A stretch of 64,000 nt of DNA from a bacterium (GTDB lineage Bacteria > Bdellovibrionota_C > UBA2361 > RFPC01): the NCBI GenBank assembly GCA_030431715.1, contig JAUIIO010000005.1, positions 81,542 through 145,541 of the forward strand. Direction: 5' to 3'. Each line of letters begins with the position of its first letter. The first letter of the stretch is position 1. The translations under genes and the position numbers were made by a program. Shown here one piece after another: positions 34,627-42,574 of this stretch. The notes beneath the pieces were generated by a model, which saw only the letters and a list, made by a program, of their open reading frames with translations, did not search any database and was not told the origin of the DNA.

Positions 34627-36303
34627 ATGAAGAAGAAGTATAAAAATAATAATACTGTAGATTGTACCCTCTTTGACGGGTTGTCGTGGTCTCAACGCAA
34701 AGATGAGAGCGACGATCTCGCAATGGTCTCAATTCGTATGGAGAAACTACGCGAGCTTATTAGAATGCATGAGAGTGCTCTCAAGCAATATTATTATACC
34801 TGCGATGAAATGAATATAACTCCAGACGCCTCTGCAATAGTAGCATCAGAAAAGATATCAGAGACAGTGCAGGCGCTTCTTGAGGAGCACAATAGTATAA
34901 TCCAGAAACCAAAAGAGTTCTTTTCAAATCATCAAGATCTCATGTATAAGCTGGATCAGATATATCGAGTGCTACTTAATTTGCAAGTTTCTCATGCTCG
35001 AATTTTTTCATGGTCAGCACAGAGCTATGCGGCGACGAAGATTCCACAATTCTTTGATGGTGCACGAACTAAAAAAGAGGGGGTGAATTATGATCGAGTT
35101 CAATCTCCTCGTGTTGGTTTTATTGAAGCTCAACTAACAGAAGTTTACGGCTTTAACTCCGATAATGTGGAAACACTTTGTGTTTCGTCAGGGACAGCTG
35201 CCTATAACATTCTTGAGAAGTATCTATTGATCCATGTATTACAGCCAGGAGATAAAATACTCGTAGCACCTACGATGTATGATGAACATCAAGATTGGGC
35301 TTTTAGAGATATTCCCCATGTTGAAGTCATTACGAAAGATGTGAATCAAACTGATGATATTCTTAGGTTTATCCATGAGATCAAACCGAAGGTGGTTATG
35401 ATAGATTCTCTTAAGAATCGCCTTGATACACGCATGACCGACGTTGCTGCCATTTTAAACCGTTTGCGTGATGAATGGCATGAGGATATTTACATCCTTA
35501 TCGACGATACGATGTCACCCGGCGTCCTTGATCCATTCAAAGCATGTGAGGGAAATGAACACATTAAGCCGCTTCTTTGCTCTAGCGGGAGTAAGTACCT
35601 GCAGATAGGTCAGGATGTTTCCATTTCTGGAAATGTCTCTTACCCCAAAGAGATGAGTAAGCGGATGAAAAATATTAGGATGTTTCATGGTACGGTCATG
35701 AATGATGTGGCCGCTTGGAGTTATCCAAACTTTGACCGTGAATTTTACCATAAAAGAATGAAGCGTTTAACGAGAAATGCACTTTTCGTAAGTGACATGA
35801 TAAGTGAATGTAAAGAACTGGGTGAGTATTTTAGGCCAATTTATGCTGGCCGTTCAGATCATCCTGATTTTGAAACAGCTTCGAAGCTTCCATTTTTAGG
35901 TGGTGCTGTGAATCTCTTTCTTCTCCCAAGAGTAGAGAATCCTATCGATAACTTACATGACGTTTTAGACGAAATGATAGTTGAAGTCTTAGAACAAGCT
36001 CGTCTTGATGGCAATTCATTGGCATGGGGGGAGACTGTTGGCTCTCCAATACCGAGAATAGCTGTCCATCTTGAATGGTTGTGGCGTTTGCCACCTTATC
36101 TTCGATTTTTTGTTGGTGACAGAACTCTCGATGAGACCAGCAGGACCGCCAAGAGCGTCATTAAAGGTCTCGTTTCCTACATGACCAAAAATAAAGATAA
36201 ATTTATTTTTGATCACGATGTCAATACTATTCAGGGGCAAGGGAACTTAATTGAAGTAATTACAGAAAATCATAATCGAGAAGAGCTGGGATTTTTTAAC
36301 TGA
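34627..36303 (+). CDS. Cys/Met-metabolism-type PLP enzyme with long N-terminal extension
   Basis: A 558-aa fold-type I PLP protein. From about residue 160 it follows the cystathionine gamma-synthase/lyase family: LCVSSGTAAYNIL for phosphate binding, ILIDDTMSPGVLDPF holding the PLP-contacting Asp, and CSSGSKYLQIGQDVSISG with Lys323 in the position of the PLP lysine. The first 150 residues are an additional helical, charged region absent from normal family members (about 400 aa). The family performs gamma- or beta-elimination and replacement on sulfur amino acids, so this enzyme may act on a sulfur- or phospho-activated amino acid. The stop codon overlaps the next start (TGATG). Confidence 0.7.
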   Translation: MKKKYKNNNTVDCTLFDGLSWSQRKDESDDLAMVSIRMEKLRELIRMHESALKQYYYTCDEMNITPDASAIVASEKISETVQALLEEHNSIIQKPKEFFSNHQDLMYKLDQIYRVLLNLQVSHARIFSWSAQSYAATKIPQFFDGARTKKEGVNYDRVQSPRVGFIEAQLTEVYGFNSDNVETLCVSSGTAAYNILEKYLLIHVLQPGDKILVAPTMYDEHQDWAFRDIPHVEVITKDVNQTDDILRFIHEIKPKVVMIDSLKNRLDTRMTDVAAILNRLRDEWHEDIYILIDDTMSPGVLDPFKACEGNEHIKPLLCSSGSKYLQIGQDVSISGNVSYPKEMSKRMKNIRMFHGTVMNDVAAWSYPNFDREFYHKRMKRLTRNALFVSDMISECKELGEYFRPIYAGRSDHPDFETASKLPFLGGAVNLFLLPRVENPIDNLHDVLDEMIVEVLEQARLDGNSLAWGETVGSPIPRIAVHLEWLWRLPPYLRFFVGDRTLDETSRTAKSVIKGLVSYMTKNKDKFIFDHDVNTIQGQGNLIEVITENHNREELGFFN

Positions 36304-37808
36304 TGTCATCTATTTCACCACTCATTTCTGAGGATATTCAGAGTCTCCTGAGGGAGGCCAGTCTGCTTCATGAGGCCAAAAAACTTGGTAGTGGACCGCT
36401 CCATATACTTTTACCTTCAGGAATGAATAGGAATTTGCGGGATTTTAGAAGAGCTTTGATCGGAGCGAATGTTGATCATTATCTTTATTTTGCACATAAA
36501 GCGACAAAATCAAAAGCCTTCCTCAATCAGGCTTTGCGTCTCGGAATAGGGATAGATGTTGCTTCACGGGAAGAGCTTTGCAGTTCTTTATCAAGTGGTT
36601 TTACTGGTCTTGATACAGAATGTACAGGAATCAAAAGTGACTCGTTTTTACAGCTTGCTATCCTTCATGAGTGTTTAATTGTTGCTGATAGCATATCTGA
36701 ACTGAAGAGAATCGTATCTTTGAAAAAGAAACTTGAACGAACTCGACCGATACCTGTTATTGTTCGTCTTGCTGTGGTGAATATCCCCGGTCGTTCCCTT
36801 CAAAGTCGTTTGTCAAAATTTGGAGTGCCTTTAGAAGAACTCTCTCACCTCTTTCAGTTTTTTGAAGAACACGCTGATGTTGTCTTTACTGGATTTCATC
36901 TTCACACTGATGAGAGAGAAGTCGACATACGAGCAGGTCAATTAGAAGGACTTCTTCATTTGATGATGGATGCATTCCGGGAAGGACTGAATCCTCAAAT
37001 AGTAAATATCGGCGGTGGGTTCAGAAGACAGCAGTTAGCGGATCCGTCTCAGTGGATACAGTATATCGGAGAGCTTGAAGAGGCTCTTGTTCATGGAAAA
37101 GCGCTTGGGACTTGGAAAAACTTTGCCTATGATATGAGATTAAATGACAGTGGGAAAGTTCAGGGGCGTGCACAAGCTATAGCAAAGTGTACAGTACCGA
37201 GCCTTGAGAATGTGATTGAAGAAATGTTTCATCAAGGTGACGTTGACGGTAGAAGTAATGGAGATTTTATACGGGATAACGGATTTACAATTGTTCTGGA
37301 ACCGGGACAAGCATTACTAGAGCAGTGTGGTATATCTCTCTTTTCAGTAGTTGAGGTGAAAAAGTCTCAAGATTCAGAGGATATGGTTGTACTAGATGGA
37401 AGTATGTACAACTTATCCGTTTCGATGAGGGAGTACGTGATGGATCCTATTCTTATTCCTAGTAAGAATGAATCTCAAGAATCAGAGTTCGATTGTTATC
37501 TCGTTGGGAGCCTTTGTCGTGAAGAAGATTTCCTCATGAAAAGAAAAGTTACGCTGAAAAGTAGACCGAACCCCGGAGACCTCATTTGTTTTGTTAATAC
37601 TGCTGCATATAGAATTGACTTTGAAGACGCCTCACCGCATCAAAAAACTACTGGTCGTAAAATAGTAGCAGTACCAAGCTCTGCAAAATGGAGTTTTTAT
37701 GATGAAGAAACTTATAATGCTTTCGATGTCGCAGATAGACCTAACAACACTGAAGATGCTGATATTCAGTCCTTGACACGAAGTGATTTCCTGAAAGGTA
37801 TGATGTAA
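36303..37808 (+). CDS. DAP/ornithine-decarboxylase-like PLP enzyme (fold type III)
   Basis: A 501-aa alanine-racemase-fold PLP decarboxylase. The lysine is Lys66 in HYLYFAHKATKSKA. GFHLHTDEREVDIRAG replaces the usual GIHCHIGS, followed by the Gly loop VNIGGGFRR, the substrate-region FTIVLEPGQALLEQCG, the interface Cys of GSLCREEDFL and the C-terminal PGDLICFVNTAAYRIDF. Group members decarboxylate diaminopimelate, ornithine, arginine, carboxynorspermidine or citryl-diaminopropionate (SbnH). It is longer than typical DapA-type partners (about 400 aa), with an insertion near residues 290-320. One-base overlaps with both neighbours indicate coupled translation. The substrate is unknown but should be an alpha-amino acid made in this pathway. 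Confidence 0.75.
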   Translation: MSSISPLISEDIQSLLREASLLHEAKKLGSGPLHILLPSGMNRNLRDFRRALIGANVDHYLYFAHKATKSKAFLNQALRLGIGIDVASREELCSSLSSGFTGLDTECTGIKSDSFLQLAILHECLIVADSISELKRIVSLKKKLERTRPIPVIVRLAVVNIPGRSLQSRLSKFGVPLEELSHLFQFFEEHADVVFTGFHLHTDEREVDIRAGQLEGLLHLMMDAFREGLNPQIVNIGGGFRRQQLADPSQWIQYIGELEEALVHGKALGTWKNFAYDMRLNDSGKVQGRAQAIAKCTVPSLENVIEEMFHQGDVDGRSNGDFIRDNGFTIVLEPGQALLEQCGISLFSVVEVKKSQDSEDMVVLDGSMYNLSVSMREYVMDPILIPSKNESQESEFDCYLVGSLCREEDFLMKRKVTLKSRPNPGDLICFVNTAAYRIDFEDASPHQKTTGRKIVAVPSSAKWSFYDEETYNAFDVADRPNNTEDADIQSLTRSDFLKGMM

Positions 37809-39139
37809 TGATTGTTGACAGCATAGAAGAGCTTATTGGCAATACACCACTTCTAAAAGTTTCGGAGGAGATCACTCAACTCTCAAATATCGATGTATAT
37901 CTTAAACTTGAGTATTATAATCCATTCGGCTCAGTCAAAGACCGGGTTGCATGGGGCATGCTTCGGCCACATTTGGCAGAACTTGTGGAGAAAAAAAAGA
38001 CAGTTTTAGAGTCCTCGAGTGGCAATACGGCAAAAGCGCTTACGAGCTTATGTCTTAAAAATAACATTGATTTTGAAACAGTAACAAATAGAATAAAATA
38101 TCCCGAGATTCGAGGTGTGCTTCAAGTGCTTGGTGCTCAGGTCGAAGAGCTCCCCGGGTTATCGGATTGTCCCAATCCACTAGATCCTAATGATGCGATA
38201 CAATATTCAAGAAATAAAGCATCACAAGATCCAGATAAATATCACCTAACCGATCAGTACTTTAATGAGCAAAATCCCAATGCTCACTATGAAACAACGG
38301 GAAAGGAGATAATAGAAGATCTTCAATCCGTTGATTACTTTTTTGGATTTCTGGGGACCTGTGGCTCTACTATCGGTACAGGTAAATATCTCCGCGAGAT
38401 TAATCCTGATACGTCAGTATTTGGTATAGTCGGAAAAGCTGGACATGCAATTCCTGGCGGTAGGACTCTCGAAGAGCTCTGGGAAGTAGGGTTTTTTGAT
38501 AAGGATTTTTATACAGACATTATTGGTGGAACGACTACTGAGGCAGTCGATGGCGCTTTACTGTTGAATAGAAAGTGTGGGGTTTTATGTGGACCGACTA
38601 CTGGATTGATTTTCAAAAAGGCTCTCGAAAAGCTCAAAGCATTAGATGAACCTGCTCAACTAAGAAAGAAGGCCGTATTGATAGCTTGCGATAGGATGGA
38701 ACCTTACCTCAGTTTCTTTAAGAAGCATCAACCTGACATTTTTGATAAGCGAGCTTCAAAGAAAGTCTCTGTGGATACAATGACAGATGATGAGATTAAT
38801 CAATCTTCTGAGCTTGATGTGTCTGAATTAATCGAATTGAGAAAAAATGCGGAGCCGCTTCTTATTGATATTAGAGGTCACTTTGCATTCTCTACAGGAC
38901 ATATTCCTGGTTCTCTTAATATCCTTGATGATTATCTTAATCAGATGATTGATAGTGGAAATGTCTTCCCCATCGATAAGAAAATCATTGTCATATGTCG
39001 TGTTGGGGATATCTCTAAAAAATATGCTGCTTTTCTAGAGAAACAGGGATATCAAGCCTATTCGCTCAAAGACGGCATACAGGCCTATAAAGAGAGCGAG
39101 AATGAACTCGTACGGACGATTAAAAATGTCAGAAAGTAG
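37808..39139 (+). CDS. Cysteine-synthase/SbnA-like PLP enzyme fused to rhodanese
   Basis: A 443-aa fusion. Residues 1-315 are a fold-type II beta-replacement enzyme: IGNTPLLKV, Lys44 in NPFGSVKDRV as PLP lysine, SSSGNTAK for substrate binding, and GFLGTCGSTIGTGKYL as phosphate loop. Residues about 340-440 form a rhodanese domain: LIDIRGHFAFSTGHIPGS and the active-site loop ICRVGDIS with Cys397. The first part resembles cysteine synthase, OPS sulfhydrylase and SbnA. A SerK-like kinase nearby suggests O-phosphoserine as substrate. The rhodanese could pass a persulfide sulfur to the aminoacrylate intermediate. Its frame overlaps the methyltransferase start. Confidence 0.8.
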   Translation: MIVDSIEELIGNTPLLKVSEEITQLSNIDVYLKLEYYNPFGSVKDRVAWGMLRPHLAELVEKKKTVLESSSGNTAKALTSLCLKNNIDFETVTNRIKYPEIRGVLQVLGAQVEELPGLSDCPNPLDPNDAIQYSRNKASQDPDKYHLTDQYFNEQNPNAHYETTGKEIIEDLQSVDYFFGFLGTCGSTIGTGKYLREINPDTSVFGIVGKAGHAIPGGRTLEELWEVGFFDKDFYTDIIGGTTTEAVDGALLLNRKCGVLCGPTTGLIFKKALEKLKALDEPAQLRKKAVLIACDRMEPYLSFFKKHQPDIFDKRASKKVSVDTMTDDEINQSSELDVSELIELRKNAEPLLIDIRGHFAFSTGHIPGSLNILDDYLNQMIDSGNVFPIDKKIIVICRVGDISKKYAAFLEKQGYQAYSLKDGIQAYKESENELVRTIKNVRK

Positions 39140-39869
39140 TGTTCATTTATCGCAAAGCGCTATCCAGTGCGCACTAGATTACATGTACTATCCTATGACC
39201 CCCTACCGGGCGCGCATCTTTAGTGAAGTTCTCGCACATGTCAAAGGTAAAGATATCCTAGACCTTGGGTGTGGGCAGGGAGGGGTTTACTGGGCACTCA
39301 GCTATTGCTTTGACTGCCGCAGTATCTCTTTTTTTGATTATTACGAGGAGAATCTTGAAGAAATAAATAGGCAGCTTACTTCAATTTCTCCTGAGTTTTT
39401 AGAGCAAAATTTTGGGAAGACGATCGAGTTCTTGTCTCAAAAGAGACTCATACCATCACAGAGTACTCCATTTGATATAGCGTGTCATCTCCTTGATAAA
39501 GTCGAAATCGTTAAACAATTTGATTTTAGGATAAATTCGACGACAAGAACATTCGACACCGTACTTGCGATTGAATCTCTTGAATGTGTGAACTCACTCG
39601 AAGAGTTGATGTCAGTGCTCCAAGTATGTCATGAGCTTCTTCGTGAAGGTGGTCAGCTCGTTGGTATTGCTGCCCGATATGATACATTTACGGATAGAAC
39701 CCAAGAGCTCATTGATGCGCGGTTTGCTGGTGCATTGAATCCCGACGAAGATATGCTACTGAAAGCTTTTTTAGAAAGTGGATTTAGTGTCATTGATGTA
39801 AAAACGGTCTCTACGCCTGAGCTCCATAACTATAGTCACGCTGTACTTTTTAATGTCACAAAGAAATAG
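39126..39869 (+). CDS. SAM-dependent class I methyltransferase
   Basis: The frame opens at ATG 39102, inside the previous gene; ATG 39126 is preferred, giving a 14-nt overlap and a 247-aa protein. Motif I is DILDLGCGQGGVYWAL, the acidic residue after strand two is in ISFFDYYEENLEE, and motif IV-like TVLAIESLECVNSLEEL precedes a late VCHELLREGGQLVGIAA. No membrane segment. It may methylate an O, N or S atom of the operon's product; the next enzymes (a sulfur-donor enzyme and an amine oxidase of the sarcosine type) would be consistent with an N-methyl or S-methyl intermediate, but this is speculation. Confidence 0.75.
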   Translation: MSESSVHLSQSAIQCALDYMYYPMTPYRARIFSEVLAHVKGKDILDLGCGQGGVYWALSYCFDCRSISFFDYYEENLEEINRQLTSISPEFLEQNFGKTIEFLSQKRLIPSQSTPFDIACHLLDKVEIVKQFDFRINSTTRTFDTVLAIESLECVNSLEELMSVLQVCHELLREGGQLVGIAARYDTFTDRTQELIDARFAGALNPDEDMLLKAFLESGFSVIDVKTVSTPELHNYSHAVLFNVTKK

Positions 39870-39879
39870 AGACATATGT

Positions 39880-41115
39880 ATGTCAGACTATAAACACCTT
39901 TTCCCCATTTTTGAGAATCATAAGTCAATCATCTATCTCGATAGTGCATCTACCACGCAGAAACCGAGCTGTGTCTTTGATGCGGAGAAAGACTATTACA
40001 GTACGTGTTGTGCAAGTTATGGGAGAGGCTCATATGACTGGGCTAATAAAACAACAAAAATTATAGATCGAGCCAGAGAGAACGTGGCGCAGTTTCTTGG
40101 TTGTCACTCAGATGAAGTGACATTCACCTCTGGAGCTACTATGAGTCTTAATCTCGTCGCTCTTCTATGGGGGGAAGCAAATCTAAAAGATGGTGATGAG
40201 GTGCTTTATTGCCCTCAAGATCATGATTCACTTAATCTTCCTTGGTTTCTTCTGCAAGAAAAGCTAGCAGCGAGAGGAGTCAGATTTGATCTTAAGCCAT
40301 ACCGGCTAACATCGTCTGGACTCATTGACGCCTGTTCTATTCTTCAACAGGTCACCCCACGTGTACGCCTAATCAACCTTACTCATGTGCATAATGTAGC
40401 TGGTGTGGTGAACCATATACGTGACCTCTGCGCTCATCTACCTGAAACTTTACGTATTAACTTAGACTGCTCACAGAGTGTTAGCAGTATTTATCTTAAA
40501 GAAGCTGCAAATGAAGCTGATTTTGTGAGCTTTTCAGGTCATAAAATGTATGCGGCGAATGGTATTGGCGTCTTAAGCGTTAAGAGAGATGTACAGCCTG
40601 AATTAACAAAGTTGTTCTCGGGAGGTGGTCAGTTCCATAGGAGTGACGGGGGAGGCGGCCTGTCGGCCTTTGTAGAGTGTGGAACGCTCAATACTGGAGG
40701 TATTGTTTCCCTTGAGGCCGCCCTAGGCTTTATCACCACAATTGGAGTTCAAAAGATTTACGAGCATAAAAAGTCAATTTCTGAATTATTTATGAAGAGG
40801 GTGAAGAGTATGCCTGCGATACAGCTCTTGTTTCCAGAGTCGCTTGCCTCGCGGTCTGTCTGTGATCCGATTGCATTTAATGTTCAGGGATATTCATCAA
40901 CTGAGATTGGTGATTATCTAGCCAGCGTTGGTATATTTGTGCGACATGGGAACCATTGTTCTGGGGGGCGTGATGCGGAGTCATCGAGGAGCAATGATTC
41001 CGTCAGGATAAGCTTTGGTCTCTATAACACAGAAAGTGATGTAGAAAATCTTCTTGAAGCGCTCGAAGCACTTCCAAATAAGGAAGAAGAACTCACTTAC
41101 CACTTCGGTACATAA
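39880..41115 (+). CDS. SufS-like cysteine desulfurase (class V aminotransferase fold)
   Basis: The frame extends to 39853 inside the methyltransferase gene, but ATG 39880 gives the usual SufS-type start (MSDYKHLFPIF then IIYLDSASTTQKP). The 411-aa protein has FTSGATMSLNLVA, the PLP lysine Lys222 in SFSGHKMYAANGIGVL and the catalytic cysteine Cys360 in VRHGNHCSGG, matching the VRxGxHC block of SufS. It should remove sulfur from cysteine (or a related amino acid) as an enzyme persulfide. No other suf or isc gene is nearby, so a dedicated role such as loading the rhodanese encoded two genes upstream is likely. A cysteine lyase-type reaction is the alternative. Confidence 0.78.
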   Translation: MSDYKHLFPIFENHKSIIYLDSASTTQKPSCVFDAEKDYYSTCCASYGRGSYDWANKTTKIIDRARENVAQFLGCHSDEVTFTSGATMSLNLVALLWGEANLKDGDEVLYCPQDHDSLNLPWFLLQEKLAARGVRFDLKPYRLTSSGLIDACSILQQVTPRVRLINLTHVHNVAGVVNHIRDLCAHLPETLRINLDCSQSVSSIYLKEAANEADFVSFSGHKMYAANGIGVLSVKRDVQPELTKLFSGGGQFHRSDGGGGLSAFVECGTLNTGGIVSLEAALGFITTIGVQKIYEHKKSISELFMKRVKSMPAIQLLFPESLASRSVCDPIAFNVQGYSSTEIGDYLASVGIFVRHGNHCSGGRDAESSRSNDSVRISFGLYNTESDVENLLEALEALPNKEEELTYHFGT

Positions 41116-41118
41116 GTT

Positions 41119-42255
41119 ATGTCTGATACTTCATTTGATACGATAGTAGTAGGTATAGGTGGAATGGGAAGTTCCACTATCTTCAATTTAGCTCAAAGAG
41201 GGCAGCGCGTTCTCGGTATCGAGCGTTTTTCTATCCCGAACGCGCAAGGTTCATCTCATGGTGGAGGACGAATTTTTCGGTTGTCTCAATTTGCTGGCGC
41301 ACAGTATGTCCCATTGGCTATCCGCTCACTGGAGCTATGGTATGAGCTTGAAGAGCAGGCTTCTAAAAAGATTTTTCACAAAACTGGTGGATTAGATTGT
41401 GGACGAAGAGATAAGGAGTTTATCCAGACGGCATTGAAATCATGTAGAGATCATGGGATTCAACATGAAGTTTTAACCGCTGGTGAGGTTATGAGCCGTT
41501 TTCCCGCAATCAGTCTTCCCTCAGATTATGTCGGGGTTTATCAGTCGGATGCAGGAATCTTAAACCCTGAGCTTTGTATCACTGAGTATACCAATCTTGC
41601 GAAACGTCATGGGGCAACTATTAAAACATCAGAGCAACTTCTTGAATGGAATTCTGATGGAGAGTCTGTCTCTGTAAGAACAGATAAAGGGACCTACGAA
41701 GCTCAAAATGTTGTGTTTACTACTGGTGCCTGGATTCATAAAGTAGTGCCTCTTCTTCGTCCATTTATGAGGATTGAAAGAGCCGTTGCTGCTTGGTTTA
41801 AACCGAAAGAGCCGCGTATTTTTGAGAAAGATCGACTGCCCATCTATATCATCGAAGAAGATGGCGATGGTTGTTATGGATTTCCTCTCTTTAACTCTGA
41901 AGGATTTAGAGTAGGTACCTTTCGAGATCCGAGTGCAGAGATAGATCCAGACACGGTAGTAAGAGATATATCTGAAGACGATATTCTGAAGCTCCGTTCG
42001 TATGTCTCAAAATTTCTTCCTCATGGTGATGGGGAAGTGGTAGGTGCGGAGACCTGTCTCTATGAGTTTAGTTCAGATGAGCACTTCATCATCGATTTCC
42101 ATCCTGATTTCCCAAATGTATCAATAGCCGGAGGTTTTTCTAGCTATGGCTTTAAGTTCTGCTCGGTCATTGGCGAGGTGATGTCCGAGATGGTGCTCGA
42201 GAGGAAAATTCGGGATGGAGTAAAAAGCTTTACTCTTGATAGATTCAATTCATAA
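41119..42255 (+). CDS. Sarcosine oxidase/N-methyltryptophan oxidase-like flavoprotein
   Basis: A 378-aa DAO-family flavoenzyme. The N-terminal FAD loop is VVGIGGMGSSTIFNLA, followed by SSHGGGRIFRLSQF and YVPLAIRSLELWYELE, both characteristic of monomeric sarcosine oxidase. The C-terminal ETCLYEFSSDEHFIIDFHP keeps the cysteine (Cys313) that holds FAD covalently in MSOX, and GGFSSYGFKF closes the fold. The family oxidises secondary amines such as N-methyl or N-substituted amino acids, giving imines and hydrogen peroxide. Here it could cleave or oxidise an N-substituted amino-acid intermediate, a step done by SbnB in the staphyloferrin route. It is the last gene, followed by 319 nt without genes. 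Confidence 0.82.
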   Translation: MSDTSFDTIVVGIGGMGSSTIFNLAQRGQRVLGIERFSIPNAQGSSHGGGRIFRLSQFAGAQYVPLAIRSLELWYELEEQASKKIFHKTGGLDCGRRDKEFIQTALKSCRDHGIQHEVLTAGEVMSRFPAISLPSDYVGVYQSDAGILNPELCITEYTNLAKRHGATIKTSEQLLEWNSDGESVSVRTDKGTYEAQNVVFTTGAWIHKVVPLLRPFMRIERAVAAWFKPKEPRIFEKDRLPIYIIEEDGDGCYGFPLFNSEGFRVGTFRDPSAEIDPDTVVRDISEDDILKLRSYVSKFLPHGDGEVVGAETCLYEFSSDEHFIIDFHPDFPNVSIAGGFSSYGFKFCSVIGEVMSEMVLERKIRDGVKSFTLDRFNS

Positions 42256-42574
42256 TGCGCTGTTTCAGCCTCACAAGATCCTAGAAGTGCCCGAATAGCT
42301 TGGGAATTCCTTGTTGAATTCCAGAGAGTTATGAGAACTACTCTGCCACCGCCTAGCAGGCTAAAATCAGTAAAAATCACCAAACTTGCTGGCTTAAATG
42401 CAGATTAATTGCAATATTATAGTTAATGGCTTGGGTATGCATGATTAATTTTGGCATATCGAGCAACTGTGCGCAGTGCCTTCCATGGAGGAGATTCTTG
42501 GGGTATTTGTGGGGCATAACAGTTTAGAATGGCTTTAAAGTACTGTTTGCTATTGTGAATTTCACTGAGACATT
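42256..42574. other. 319-nt intergenic region
   Basis: No gene, repeat family member or RNA is visible. The second half is AT-rich and probably carries the promoter of the following ATPase gene. A GGAGGAG run at about 42487-42493 is not followed by a usable frame. Confidence 0.5.

Noticed and set aside
33446..37808. Lysine biosynthesis or saccharopine pathway
   Set aside because: The enzymes resemble saccharopine dehydrogenase and DAP decarboxylase, but no other lysine genes are present and both proteins deviate in length and motifs.
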